Below, piece by piece: positions 38,757 to 47,734 of a DNA stretch of 64,000 bases. Made by a program: the position numbers and the translations under genes. Source of the DNA: Alphaproteobacteria bacterium (GTDB lineage: Bacteria; Pseudomonadota; Alphaproteobacteria; JAAEOK01); assembly GCA_024244705.1 (NCBI GenBank), contig JAAEOK010000075.1:93320-157319 (forward strand). Direction: 5' to 3'. Below the pieces are notes generated by a model. The model was not told the DNA's origin. It saw only the letters and a program-made list of their open reading frames with translations, and searched no databases. Numbering within the stretch: position 1 is the stretch's first letter; each line of letters starts with the position of its first letter.

Positions 38757-39026
38757 CGTATCCCGCGCTGTTACATTGTTTACAAATTTACATCACGTAT
38801 CGTAAATATGTTTACTTTGAAATCATTATATTGCCAATAAATTATTGACGTGGGCGATATTTGGGTGAAGTGTTCACACAGCCTGTGGTAGGTCGCCGCC
38901 GGGTGTGCGTTTGGACCAAAAAATCGGCCTACCACGACGTGATTTTAGCCCCTCCGTTGGAGGCAAGACCTCGGCAAGAGGTGGACCCGCGACAAGGATC
39001 GGGCTTCAAAGAAAGGGAGATGCCTT
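38757..39026. promoter_or_regulatory. Divergent control region between the ScfR-like gene and the symporter
   Basis: About 270 bases. An AT-rich block just upstream of the regulator holds TTTACAAATTTACA (38779-38792) and the 14-bp near-palindrome GTAAATATGTTTAC (38802-38815). These resemble the TTTGCAAA-type boxes of ScfR/RamB regulators with one base changed, so autoregulation and control of the symporter are plausible. AAAGGGAGAT precedes the symporter ATG. Confidence 0.45.
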
Positions 39027-40997
39027 ATGGAAGCGAAGGTTATCTGGCTTTTCATCTTCGTCCTCGTTTACTGGGCCTATTGCATCACGATGGGCCTCAG
39101 AAGCGCGCGAATGGCGAAGACCGCCAGCGACTATTTCATCGCCGGGCGGCGGTTGAACATGTGGGTGTTCATCCTCGCTGCGACGGCAACATCATTCTCG
39201 GGATGGACGTTCATGGGTCATCCGGGCCTCGTCTTTCGCGACGGGTTCCAATACGCCTATGCATCGTTCTACACGATCACCATCCCCTTCACCGGCGTGC
39301 TGTTCCTGAAACGGCAGTGGATGCTGGGCAAACGCTACGGCTACGTCACGCCGGGCGAGATGCTGTCCGATTATTTCCAGGGCAATGCCATCCGCATCCT
39401 GACCGTGCTCGTGGCCCTGCTGTTCTCGATCCCTTATCTGGGTGTCCAGCTCGGTGCCTCGGGCTTCCTGTTCACCGTCCTCACCGACGGCATGATCCCC
39501 AAGGATTGGGGTATGTGGATCCTGTCGATCGTCGTCCTCGTCTACGTCGCATCGGGCGGTCTGCGGGCCGTGGCTTATGTGGACACCGCACAATGTGTTC
39601 TGCTCGCCCTCGGTATCGCGGTCGTCGGTGTGATTGCGTTGCAGGCAGCCGGCGGCTGGGATTCGCTGCAATCGGGTCTCGCCGCATTGGGCGCCTCCGA
39701 TGTCGGCAAATGGGGCACCACACAGGGCTACGGCGGCGGCGACTACAACGCCTACTTCGCCATCCCCGGTGTGATTCAGTTCACGGCCGGCTTGGGCAAG
39801 GAAACCCCGGTCGGCGGTCTGTGGACCGGCATCATGTGCCTGACCTACATGTTCGCATTGATGGGCATTCAGTCGGCACCGGCGTTCTCGATGTGGTCGT
39901 TCGCCAATAACGATCCGCGTCCGTTCGCGCCGCAACAGGTGTGGGCCTCGTCGCTGGTGATCGGCGGCATCCTGTTCTTCTTCACCGCGTTCCAGGGCAT
40001 GGGCGGCAATATCCTCGGCGCCAACCCGGCGGTGAACGAAGCAGGTTTGGCGATCGCCAACGTCCTCCCCGACACGATCGCGGCAAAGCCCGATTCGATC
40101 GTACCGCACTACATGAACCTGATGGCGACACAAGCGCCCTGGTTGGTTGGGCTATTGGCGGTCTGCGCCTTGGCCGCGATGCAGTCGACGGGTGCCGCTT
40201 ATATGTCGACGGCTGGCGCGATGCTGACCCGCGACCTCTATAAGAAGTACCTCAATCCGACCGCTTCGCACGCGACGCAGAAGCTGTGCGGCCGCGGCGG
40301 CGTAGCATTCATCGTGCTGTCGGCGTTGGCGGTGGCGACCTTCTCGGCCGATGCCCTGGTTCTGTTGGGCGGCTTGGCGGTCGCCTTCGGGTTCCAGATG
40401 TGGCCGTCCTTGGCGTCGGTTTGTTGGTTCCCGTGGCTCACCCGTCAGGGTGTGACCTGGGGTCTCGCGGGCGGCCTGATCGCCGTCATCTTTACCGAGA
40501 CCTTCGGCCAAACGATCGCCGGCTGGTTCGGCATCGACCTGCCGTGGGGCCGCTGGCCGTGGACCATCCATTCGGCCGGTTGGGGCATGCTCGTCAATCT
40601 GGCTATCGCGCTGCCGATCTCGGCCGCGACCCAGAATGCCAATGCCCTCGCCCATCGCATGACCTACCACAACTTCCTCGCCGAACATGGCAGCCTGTCG
40701 CCTGAAAAGCGCAAGCTGATCCCGGCGGCGTGGGTCATCACTCTGGCCTGGATGTTCTTCGGAATCGGTCCGGGTGCGGTGCTCGGCAACTACATCTTCG
40801 GTGCGCCGGATGCCGGCGTCGATGGCTGGACCTTCGGCATACCGTCGATCTGGGCATGGCAGATCCTGTTCTGGGTGCTCGGCGTCTTCATGATGTGGTT
40901 CTTGGCATACAAGATGGAGATGTCGACGGTTCCGGATAAGGAGGTCGAGGCGTTGGCCGAGGATATCGGCGACGTCGCACCGGAACAGCAGAGCTAA
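39027..40997 (+). CDS. Sodium:solute symporter (SSS/SLC5 family), probably for a carboxylate
   Basis: Inner-membrane symporter of 656 residues with about 13 helices. Family features include SDYFIAGRRLNMW near residue 35, the sodium-site region ATATSFSGWTFMGHPG, GYVTPGEMLSDYFQ and SGGLRAVAYVDTAQ. It stands between the ScfR-like regulator and a strong terminator, with its own promoter region and a good ribosome-binding site (AAAGGGAGATGCC). Together with the CrbS-type kinase and ScfR-like regulator this suggests uptake of acetate, propionate, pyruvate or a similar acid. The exact substrate is inferred only from context. Confidence 0.88.
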   Translation: MEAKVIWLFIFVLVYWAYCITMGLRSARMAKTASDYFIAGRRLNMWVFILAATATSFSGWTFMGHPGLVFRDGFQYAYASFYTITIPFTGVLFLKRQWMLGKRYGYVTPGEMLSDYFQGNAIRILTVLVALLFSIPYLGVQLGASGFLFTVLTDGMIPKDWGMWILSIVVLVYVASGGLRAVAYVDTAQCVLLALGIAVVGVIALQAAGGWDSLQSGLAALGASDVGKWGTTQGYGGGDYNAYFAIPGVIQFTAGLGKETPVGGLWTGIMCLTYMFALMGIQSAPAFSMWSFANNDPRPFAPQQVWASSLVIGGILFFFTAFQGMGGNILGANPAVNEAGLAIANVLPDTIAAKPDSIVPHYMNLMATQAPWLVGLLAVCALAAMQSTGAAYMSTAGAMLTRDLYKKYLNPTASHATQKLCGRGGVAFIVLSALAVATFSADALVLLGGLAVAFGFQMWPSLASVCWFPWLTRQGVTWGLAGGLIAVIFTETFGQTIAGWFGIDLPWGRWPWTIHSAGWGMLVNLAIALPISAATQNANALAHRMTYHNFLAEHGSLSPEKRKLIPAAWVITLAWMFFGIGPGAVLGNYIFGAPDAGVDGWTFGIPSIWAWQILFWVLGVFMMWFLAYKMEMSTVPDKEVEALAEDIGDVAPEQQS

Positions 40998-41020
40998 CAG
41001 CTCTACTTATCCAACTTTCG

Positions 41021-41055
41021 CGGGGGGAAGGGGTTCACCCTTCCCCCCGTTTTTA
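41021..41055 (+). terminator. Rho-independent terminator after the symporter
   Basis: A perfect 12-bp stem CGGGGGGAAGGG / CCCTTCCCCCCG with a 5-base loop and five T residues, about 25 bases after the symporter stop. Confidence 0.92.
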
Positions 41056-41091
41056 TTAGCATGCACCTCTTCGACGCCGATCACAGTGAAC

Positions 41092-41334
41092 ATGGACTAC
41101 CTGCTTTCGCCCGACAGCCGTTATCTGTGGACCGCGATTCTGGCGCTGACACTGTTCTATCCGGTCCGCCAGTTGATCTGGGTGACATCGGTGCGCCGTC
41201 TCGAGCGCCGCGAGGGCGATTCCGATGAGACCCGGCGCCAATCCCTGAAGCGCCGCGCCAATGTGACCGCTGCACTGCTCTGCTTCGTTTTCGCATTTTT
41301 CTACACCGGCTACATGCTGCAGGCCGGCCCGTGA
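41092..41334 (+). CDS. Small membrane protein
   Basis: Protein of 80 residues with two hydrophobic helices (YLWTAILALTLFYPVRQLIWV and VTAALLCFVFAFFYTGYML) separated by a charged Arg/Glu-rich loop. A GTG two codons earlier (41086) is an alternative start. Its stop overlaps the GTG start of the next gene (GTGA), so the two are coupled. I do not recognise the family. Confidence 0.7.
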   Translation: MDYLLSPDSRYLWTAILALTLFYPVRQLIWVTSVRRLERREGDSDETRRQSLKRRANVTAALLCFVFAFFYTGYMLQAGP

Positions 41335-41936
41335 ACCCGCGCGTCCTCAGGCGGTTCATCATTTTGTTGGCGGGCCTGACATTCGTCGCCTTCACGGCGT
41401 GGGTTATCCACGGCTACCTCAACCCGATCCCGGGCGACTTTCAGGTCCGGCGCGGCGATATCCATCTCGGCGTCGGCGAGTGGGATGAGGCGCTCGAGGA
41501 TTTCAACCTCGCGCTCGAGGAGCAGCCCGATCATCGCGGCGCACTCATGGGCCGGGCGATCGTCTTCGTACAGACCGGCCGCGACACCGAGGCGGAGGCC
41601 GAGCTCACCTATCTGATCAACTACCTCAACGCAAACCTGGAACCGGATGACCCGACGGGCGCCGGCACGCTGGCCGCCGCCCATGCCAATCTTGGCATTC
41701 TCTACGATCGCCAGGCCCGCTACGAGGACGCCGTCGCCCACTACATCAAGGCCCTCGAAATCGACGAAGGGGCGGTCGACGGTCCCGACATCTTCCACAA
41801 GATACTCTATGAGGCACAGCCGTCGACGATCCGGGATCGCGCGATTTACATCCTGGAGCAGCTCAAGCTGCCGGAGGACCAACGTTTGCTGCGCCTCCCG
41901 GAAAAGGACGAGCGCCAGCGGATGTACAAACCGTAG
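41331..41936 (+). CDS. Membrane-anchored TPR protein
   Basis: Protein of 201 residues with an N-terminal membrane anchor (FIILLAGLTFVAFTAWVI), then TPR-like helices: GDIHLGVGEWDEALEDFNLALEEQPDHRGALMGR split over two repeats, and LGILYDRQARYEDAVAHYIKALEID. The start is a GTG that overlaps the preceding stop. It probably acts as a periplasmic scaffold. The pair with the small membrane protein follows the symporter but beyond a terminator, so it is likely a separate unit. Confidence 0.75.
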   Translation: MNPRVLRRFIILLAGLTFVAFTAWVIHGYLNPIPGDFQVRRGDIHLGVGEWDEALEDFNLALEEQPDHRGALMGRAIVFVQTGRDTEAEAELTYLINYLNANLEPDDPTGAGTLAAAHANLGILYDRQARYEDAVAHYIKALEIDEGAVDGPDIFHKILYEAQPSTIRDRAIYILEQLKLPEDQRLLRLPEKDERQRMYKP

Positions 41937-41956
41937 CGGATGCGGGCGGCCACTCG

Positions 41957-42757
41957 ATGAGAACTCGAGTCGGCGATATCGAGGTCGACTATGCCATCGA
42001 CGGGCCGACCGGCGCGCCGGTCGTTACCCTGGTCCACTCGCTGGCCACCAGCCACCATGCTTGGGCCGAAATCGCCGCCGGTCTGCAGACCGATTTCAGG
42101 GTGCTGCGCTACAGTTTGCGTGGCCACGGCGACACCGAGGCCACTCCCGGCCCCTATTCGATCGAGCAATTGGCGGACGATCTTGCCGGCCTCCTCGATG
42201 TTCTCGATATCGGCCGCAGCCATATCGTGGGCCTGTCGATCGGCGGCATGATCGGCCAGAGCTTCGCCGTGCGGCATCCCGACCGGCTCGCGCGTCTGAT
42301 CATCTGCAGCTCCCTCGCCGAACTTCCCGATGGGGCAAGCGCGATCTGGCAGGCGCGGATCGACGCCGCGCGGGAGCAGGGAATGCAAGCCCAGGCCGCG
42401 GGCACGATCGAACGCTGGTTCACACCCGATTTTCGGACCGCCAATAAGGCAGTCCCCGACGCCGTATGCGCGATGATTGCCGCCACTTCGCTCGACGGCT
42501 ATCTCGGCTGCTGTGCGGCGATCGGCACCATGCACCTCACGCCGCACCTCGCCACCGTCACGGCGCCGACCCTGGTCCTCGTCGGGTCCGACGATGCGGG
42601 AACGCCGCCCGCCGCCGCGCGCATCATCGCCGCGGCGATCCCCGGCGCCGAGCTCGGGATCATCGAGGGCGTCTCCCATCAGATGGCGTTGCAGGAGCCG
42701 GAGATATTCACGGGATCGGTGAGGGATTTTCTGCGCGGCCCGGCGCGCATGAGCTAG
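41957..42757 (+). CDS. Alpha/beta hydrolase (enol-lactonase/PcaD-like)
   Basis: Protein of 266 residues with an alpha/beta hydrolase fold. The oxyanion region is LVHSLATSHHAW, the nucleophile elbow is GLSIGGM, the acid is in LVGSDDAGTPP, and the catalytic His is in GVSHQMALQEPE. The overall pattern (LRYSLRGHGDTEATPGPYSIEQLADDL) is that of 3-oxoadipate enol-lactonase-like enzymes, but no other aromatic-degradation genes are nearby, so the substrate is open. It starts 20 bases after the TPR gene and may be cotranscribed. Confidence 0.8.
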   Translation: MRTRVGDIEVDYAIDGPTGAPVVTLVHSLATSHHAWAEIAAGLQTDFRVLRYSLRGHGDTEATPGPYSIEQLADDLAGLLDVLDIGRSHIVGLSIGGMIGQSFAVRHPDRLARLIICSSLAELPDGASAIWQARIDAAREQGMQAQAAGTIERWFTPDFRTANKAVPDAVCAMIAATSLDGYLGCCAAIGTMHLTPHLATVTAPTLVLVGSDDAGTPPAAARIIAAAIPGAELGIIEGVSHQMALQEPEIFTGSVRDFLRGPARMS

Positions 42758-42874
42758 CCCGCTAGCCGATGCGGGCCGGCGAACGGGGAAATCGGTCAAA
42801 TCCGCCCCGCTAGGGTATGATCGGCTCACGTCGCAACGAATTAAGCCGCGAATCACACCCTAACATATTGAATT

Positions 42875-42924
42875 AGAGCAAGATTCACGTTTCAGTTCGA
42901 CTCGATCTGAAACGATCTTGCTCT
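42875..42924. terminator. Long interrupted hairpin between convergent genes
   Basis: An outer arm AGAGCAAGAT pairs with ATCTTGCTCT and an inner arm CGTTTCAG pairs with CTGAAACG, with a 3-base bulge and an 11-base loop: 18 bp in all. It lies between a rightward hydrolase gene and a leftward membrane gene. It probably works as a bidirectional terminator, or is a dispersed intergenic palindrome. Confidence 0.6.
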
Positions 42925-42931
42925 CGGGTTC

Positions 42932-43135
42932 TCAGTAGAACCGCACCACGCCGAGCACGTCCTGCATCAGAACCAGGAAAAAGAAGACCGCGGCGATGGA
43001 CCCGAAAAGCAGCTGAACCGTATCGGTATCGCCGTCTTCGTTACGGTATCGAATGCCGCGCCAGGCAATAAAACCCGTTACCGCCAGGAACAGGTAATTG
43101 ATCGGTGTTTCGAGTGCGCCGGCGAATTCAAACAT
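42932..43135 (-). CDS. Small two-helix membrane protein
   Basis: Protein of 67 residues with two membrane helices (INYLFLAVTGFIAWRGI and LLFGSIAAVFFFLVLMQDVL) flanking an acidic loop. It is read 27 bases after the next gene on the same strand and is probably in one operon with it. Family not recognised. Confidence 0.65.
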   Translation of the reverse strand: MFEFAGALETPINYLFLAVTGFIAWRGIRYRNEDGDTDTVQLLFGSIAAVFFFLVLMQDVLGVVRFY

Positions 43136-43162
43136 CGCGTTGGAACCGTTCCACCCTGGATT

Positions 43163-43675
43163 CTAGGAACCCTGGACCGGCGTCCTGGGTTTCTCGGGCG
43201 CGGCGGCGGGGCGAAGCTCGTCCTCGCTGTGGTAAGGCGGCAGGATCGACGTCGACTTGTAGCCGCTCAGATGGCCAACCAGAATGGCGCCGCCGATGAC
43301 AACAAATAGCACGCCGACGGCGATCGCGAATTTCCGTACGCCTTCCGGTTGGTAATTGTAGTAGTCGCTGTCGTAACGGTGATAGGTCGGGTCCTGATCG
43401 GTCAGCATGCCGCGTTTCTCGAGATCGACGATATGCCGGGCGTAGCGCAGGGCCCATGACGGCACATCCCCATGCAGCATATAGGCCGCGAAAAGCTGGT
43501 CGGTCAGTGAATCGTCGAGATCCTTGCCGTAGGCCTTGCGATAGGCGAGCTGCAGCACCTGGAACTCGCCGATCTGAAGCAAATTGGCGGCGTTGGCGAC
43601 CTCGCCGCGCTCGGGGTCGTCCTCCTTGCCGGGATTGGCGAAGACCTCGAGAAACTTCATGATTTGACGCTTCAT
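43163..43675 (-). CDS. Membrane-anchored protein of unknown function
   Basis: Protein of 170 residues. A soluble helical N-terminal part (about 1-115, with YRKAYGKDLDDSLTDQLFAAY and DYYNYQPEGVRKF) precedes one membrane helix (FAIAVGVLFVVIGGAILVGHL) and a short Pro-rich tail. I do not recognise a known domain. The start could be the ATG at 43675 or one at 43660. It is divergent from the DegP-like protease gene, 45 bases away. Confidence 0.65.
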   Translation of the reverse strand: MKRQIMKFLEVFANPGKEDDPERGEVANAANLLQIGEFQVLQLAYRKAYGKDLDDSLTDQLFAAYMLHGDVPSWALRYARHIVDLEKRGMLTDQDPTYHRYDSDYYNYQPEGVRKFAIAVGVLFVVIGGAILVGHLSGYKSTSILPPYHSEDELRPAAAPEKPRTPVQGS

Positions 43676-43720
43676 GAATGTACTTTATGCGTGGAGTCGG
43701 GCGCGGCACAAGGAAGAACC

Positions 43721-44722
43721 ATGGGATTCCGGAGACTTGATCGGCGCAAGACGCCCGTCCCGTCCAAACGACGCCGAGCATTATCGATCCGTGCCGTGGC
43801 GGTCTTCGCCATCTCCGCGGCGACGTCTGGGGCGTGGGCGTTGCCGCCGGAAAGCCTGGACAGCGTGGTCAGCGTCCTACCGCTGTGGCCGGGGCACGCG
43901 CGGGGCGGCACCGGCGACCCGATGGCCGATGCGCCCGAGGGCAGCGGAATCGTAATCGAGGCCGGCGGCTATATCGCAACCGCGGCCCACGTCGTCGATC
44001 GGGCAACCGACATCCAGGTGCGGCTATCCAACGGCCTAGTCCTGGCCGCCACCGCGATTGCCAGCGACCCGGCGACGGATATCGCCGTGCTCAAGATCGA
44101 TCTCGATGCACCGGTCTTCGAGCGCGCCCTGCCGCCGGCCCTCGGCGAACCGGTATGTGCGATCGCCAACCAGTTCGGCCTCGATCTTTCGGTCACCTGC
44201 GGGGTCGTGTCGGCTGTCAATCGCGCCGGAACCGGCTTCAATATCATCGAGGATTTCATTCAGACCGACGCGACGGTCAATCCCGGCGCATCCGGGGGCG
44301 CCCTGGTGGACATGGAGGGTCGCCTGGTCGGCATGCTCTCGGCCATTTTCACCCGCCAGTCGGATGCCGACATCGGGGTCAACTTCGCCGTTTCGGCGCG
44401 ACTGCTCGATCGCGTGGCGCAGGATCTGATCGCCTACGGGAAAGTGGTGCGGGGCCGTCCGGGGGTTCGCGTCGCGCCCCTCGATGAGGCGGCGCGCGGA
44501 CAATTTTCGGGCGTCCGCGTCATCGGCGTCAGCGAGAACAGCGCGGCGGCCGGGGCCGGCATCCGGTCCGGGGATATCATCACCGCTATCGACCGGCGCA
44601 AGATCCGCACCGAATCCGATATCCTATCGGCGTTCCACCTCAATCGGCCGGGACAGGCCATAACGGTTTCGCTGATTCGCGACGGCGAACTCTTCGATGC
44701 GACCTTCATCCTGGATCCATAG
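43721..44722 (+). CDS. Exported DegP/HtrA-like serine protease with PDZ domain
   Basis: Protein of 333 residues. A basic N-terminus and signal peptide (VAVFAISAATSGAWA) precede a trypsin-like domain with an intact triad: H90 in ATAAHVVD, D120 in DPATDIAVLK and S191 in NPGASGGALVD. One PDZ domain occupies about 245-330 (GVRVIGVSENSAAAGAGIRSGD). Likely periplasmic quality-control or regulatory protease. I chose the ATG at 43721 for its AAGGAAG box and for the signal peptide. The end overlaps the start of the subtilase gene by 26 bases. Confidence 0.88.
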   Translation: MGFRRLDRRKTPVPSKRRRALSIRAVAVFAISAATSGAWALPPESLDSVVSVLPLWPGHARGGTGDPMADAPEGSGIVIEAGGYIATAAHVVDRATDIQVRLSNGLVLAATAIASDPATDIAVLKIDLDAPVFERALPPALGEPVCAIANQFGLDLSVTCGVVSAVNRAGTGFNIIEDFIQTDATVNPGASGGALVDMEGRLVGMLSAIFTRQSDADIGVNFAVSARLLDRVAQDLIAYGKVVRGRPGVRVAPLDEAARGQFSGVRVIGVSENSAAAGAGIRSGDIITAIDRRKIRTESDILSAFHLNRPGQAITVSLIRDGELFDATFILDP

Positions 44723-46007
44723 AATCACGGTTGCCGGTTTGGCGCCGTTTGTCGCCGCCGCCGGTACCGGCCTCGCGGCCGCCAACCCCGCGCCCGCGGA
44801 TTTGATGAGGGATGTCCTAGAGGCGATGTGCGTGGCGCCGGAGGCCGGCCTCGAAGCGGTCGCCACGGCCATCCAGGACGCGGTTCCGAGCACGGCCGGT
44901 TCGGTCATCCCCAGCCCGCACGCATTCGGCCGCGAATCCGTTGCGCTCGACATCGACCGCGGCGGACGCATCGTCGTCGACCGCCGCCTTGTCCGCGGGC
45001 AGGTGCGGCGTTTCACAATCACCTACGACGAACCGGTTAGCGACGGAAAGATGCGCCCGGTGCTGCAGGTTGCCGCCAGCGCCGATTGCACGAATGTCGA
45101 TGGCCGTCGTCTGGTCTATGACGACAGCGACCGGCCCGCTCGTCTCGAACATCTCGATCCCGGCTTGCAAGCGGTGCTTTACGACGAGCCGCTCAACCCG
45201 CCGCCGCCGCCGGGCCCGGACCCGGACGGGGTCACGGTTGCGCTGATCGATAGCGGCGTCAACTACACCCTCCCCTTCGTCGCCGACCGTCTCGCGCGCG
45301 ACACGGCCGGACGCATCCTCGGCTACGATTACTGGGATGACGACGACCGTCCCTACGATATCGACGGCCGCGGCGGCGCCTTCTTTCCGCTTCATCACGG
45401 CACCGCGGTGGCGAGCGTGTTGCTGCGCGAGGGGCCGGACGTCAGGCTCCTGCCGTTCCGGTATCCGCGGCCGCGCATGGACCGCATGGCCGATTTGATC
45501 GCCGCCGCCGACCGCGCCGGGGCGCTCATCGTAACGGTCCCGATGAGCAGCACGAACCCCGAGGAGTGGTCCGCCTTCGTCGATGCCGCCGGCAGCCGGC
45601 CCCACATGCTGTTTATCATGGCGGCCGGCAACGAAGGCCAAGACCTCGCCCGGTCGCCGCGCTATCCGGCGGCGGCCGGCCTCGACAACGCCCTCGTCGT
45701 GACATCGTCGACGCCGTTCGGAAAGCTGGCGCCCGGCTCCAACTGGGGCGTCGACCGGGTCGATTTCATGGTGCCGGCGGAGCAGGTCGAGGCCATCGAC
45801 CATCGCGGCGCCAGGCGCAAGGCATCGGGGTCGAGCTTCGCCGTGCCCCGCGTCGCCGCCCTCGCGGCGCGGCTGCTGGCCGAAAACCCGTCTTGGCGCG
45901 CGCCCGAGCTCAAGGCCGCGATCCTAGCCCGCGCCAATCGGTCGCCCTATCAGCGGCCCGCGGTGACGCGCTTCGGTTGGATCGCCAATCCCGCCGACGA
46001 CGAATGA
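44697..46007 (+). CDS. Exported subtilisin-like serine protease (S8)
   Basis: Protein of 436 residues with a signal peptide (cleavage near LAAANPA), an uncharacterised 150-residue N-terminal region, and a subtilase domain with all catalytic residues: D185 in VALIDSGVNY, H234 in HHGTAVAS, the oxyanion N312 in AAGNEG and S380 in SGSSFAVPRVAALAA. It overlaps the upstream DegP-like gene by 26 bases, so the two proteases are probably coexpressed. Substrate unknown. Confidence 0.88.
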   Translation: MRPSSWIHRITVAGLAPFVAAAGTGLAAANPAPADLMRDVLEAMCVAPEAGLEAVATAIQDAVPSTAGSVIPSPHAFGRESVALDIDRGGRIVVDRRLVRGQVRRFTITYDEPVSDGKMRPVLQVAASADCTNVDGRRLVYDDSDRPARLEHLDPGLQAVLYDEPLNPPPPPGPDPDGVTVALIDSGVNYTLPFVADRLARDTAGRILGYDYWDDDDRPYDIDGRGGAFFPLHHGTAVASVLLREGPDVRLLPFRYPRPRMDRMADLIAAADRAGALIVTVPMSSTNPEEWSAFVDAAGSRPHMLFIMAAGNEGQDLARSPRYPAAAGLDNALVVTSSTPFGKLAPGSNWGVDRVDFMVPAEQVEAIDHRGARRKASGSSFAVPRVAALAARLLAENPSWRAPELKAAILARANRSPYQRPAVTRFGWIANPADDE

Positions 46008-46024
46008 CGGGGTTCGACCTGCGT

Positions 46025-47167
46025 TTATTGCGGGGTCAGGCGCGGCGGCGGGGCGTCGCTGTCGAGGAATCGCCGGGCGGCCGGCGCCATCTCGGCGTGA
46101 TGCGTTTCGAGCAAACGATAGGCCGCCTCGGCCAGGTCTCGATCGCCGCCCCATTTGCCGGCCTGAATCGCAAACCGCAGGACCTGGGCATCGTCGGATG
46201 CCGCCGCGATCAGGGGATCGATGTGGACCAGTTCGTCGGCGTAGCGTCCGGCGAAGTGCAAGGACACCAGAAGACTGAGCCGGGTGTTGAAGGCATGTGG
46301 GTCGAGGGACAGGGCATGCTCGAGTATTGCCACCGAGGCTTGAAGCCGGCGGCCGACGCCGAGGACCTGGCCCGCCAAGTCCATGAATTGGCGGTTTCCG
46401 GTAGCCCGACAGCGATCGGCGATGGCCGCCGCGGTCGCATCGTCGAGGTCCCCGGGGCGGCCCAACCGCGGGTCGAGGAGTTCGAAACAGGCACGGTAGG
46501 CGGCGCCCAGCGCGGCCTGGTGGTCCGCATATTGGGGACCGGTCGATGCCGTTAAATCGGCAATCGCGGCCGCCGGAATGGCCTCGTTTCGACCCTCGCC
46601 TCCCGACACCACGATCGCCACCAGCCGCCCGTCACGGTCGACCAGCGCACCGCCGCTGTTTCCCGGCTGGCTGTAGGCATCGTGATGAAGCCGCGCCAGC
46701 GGATAGCCGCTTGCCGGCAAATTCACGATCCGGCCCGGCGCATAGACTCGAACCTTGCGGTTCGCCACATCGGCGCCGACCGCAAACACGTAACTGTCGG
46801 TATCCGGCGCGGCGGGCACTAGGGTGGGCCCGGGACCGAGGCCATCGGCACGCAATAGCGCCAAGTCTCCGCCATAGGCGCTGGGAACGACCTTCCCCTC
46901 GAGAATGCCGCCATCGGGCGTCGTGATCACGGCGGTCTCACGATCGGCGACGACATGGCGGCTGGTGACCAGCAAGTCCTCGCCGATGCGAACCGCCGAA
47001 CCGAGCGGATCGAAGGCCGTGACCGCGAACACCGCCAACCGAGCGGCGCAAACCGGATCGGGCGCGCGACAGGAGGTTTCGGCCGCCGCGGCGCCAGCCC
47101 AAGTGGCAACGGCGATAGCAAGACCCGGGAGGACCGCGCGGGCGCGGCAATGAAATACCGGCGACAT
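46025..47167 (-). CDS. Exported trypsin-like serine protease with helical C-terminal half
   Basis: Protein of 380 residues with a signal peptide (WAGAAAAE), then a compact trypsin-like domain with H71 (TSRHVVAD), D101 (YGGDLALLR) and S171 (GNSGGALVD), all intact. The C-terminal half (about 210-370) is alpha-helical and TPR-like (LEHALSLDPHAFNTRLSLLVSLHFAGRY). There is no PDZ domain. It is convergent with the subtilase gene, 17 bases apart, which gives three active-looking exported serine proteases in 3.5 kb. Confidence 0.82.
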   Translation of the reverse strand: MSPVFHCRARAVLPGLAIAVATWAGAAAAETSCRAPDPVCAARLAVFAVTAFDPLGSAVRIGEDLLVTSRHVVADRETAVITTPDGGILEGKVVPSAYGGDLALLRADGLGPGPTLVPAAPDTDSYVFAVGADVANRKVRVYAPGRIVNLPASGYPLARLHHDAYSQPGNSGGALVDRDGRLVAIVVSGGEGRNEAIPAAAIADLTASTGPQYADHQAALGAAYRACFELLDPRLGRPGDLDDATAAAIADRCRATGNRQFMDLAGQVLGVGRRLQASVAILEHALSLDPHAFNTRLSLLVSLHFAGRYADELVHIDPLIAAASDDAQVLRFAIQAGKWGGDRDLAEAAYRLLETHHAEMAPAARRFLDSDAPPPRLTPQ

Positions 47168-47269
47168 GGCGCTTAGACTAGCGGAACCGGATGGCGGATG
47201 GCCATGTTGTCAGCCACCGGCGCGGCCCGGTCGAACCTGGGACCGAGATTTCGGGGTCCGGCTAGCGGA

Positions 47270-47734
47270 TTAGGATTTGAGCTCGCGCCACCACGCCTCT
47301 TCCAGCGCGTCGCGAAGCTCGATGCGATACAGCTTGGTCCAGAAATCGATATCGACGTGACCGACGTCGCCGCGGCAGCGGCCGGGATTGAACACGCAGA
47401 CCGCATGGGCCGCCTCATGGAACCTTCGTTCCGACACGCATAGAAACTGGGTCAACGGCGCGCCATTGCACCGCGAGGGATCGACATAGATGGTCCAGGT
47501 TTGGGGATCGAAACAGGCTGCGATCTGTTTGCCGCGGCGGGCGCCGCTTTGGCCGCAGAACGAGTGATCGGCCGAGACCTTGACCGCGGTCGGTAGACGC
47601 AGGTCTGTCTTCTCGGCGAACCATGCCATTTGCCCCACCACATCGGTCGGGACACCAATCGAAGGGAGCTCGCCACGGCCCGGCTGAGCAATCGTCAAGC
47701 CGAGCACCAATGCCACGATGAATGCGGGTCGCAT
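47270..47734 (-). CDS. Exported protein with an HEAAH zinc-protease-like motif
   Basis: Protein of 154 residues with a signal peptide (ALVLGLTIAQPGRG). The centre reads RRFHEAAHAVC, an HExxH motif (H106, E107, H110) as in gluzincin or metzincin metallopeptidases. Several cysteines (C60, C74, C89, C99) suggest disulfides after export. The segment IYVDPSRCN before the motif and DIDFWTKLYRIELRDALEE after it are consistent with a small peptidase, but I cannot name a family or a third zinc ligand. It is on the same strand as the neighbouring serine protease. Confidence 0.6.
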   Translation of the reverse strand: MRPAFIVALVLGLTIAQPGRGELPSIGVPTDVVGQMAWFAEKTDLRLPTAVKVSADHSFCGQSGARRGKQIAACFDPQTWTIYVDPSRCNGAPLTQFLCVSERRFHEAAHAVCVFNPGRCRGDVGHVDIDFWTKLYRIELRDALEEAWWRELKS

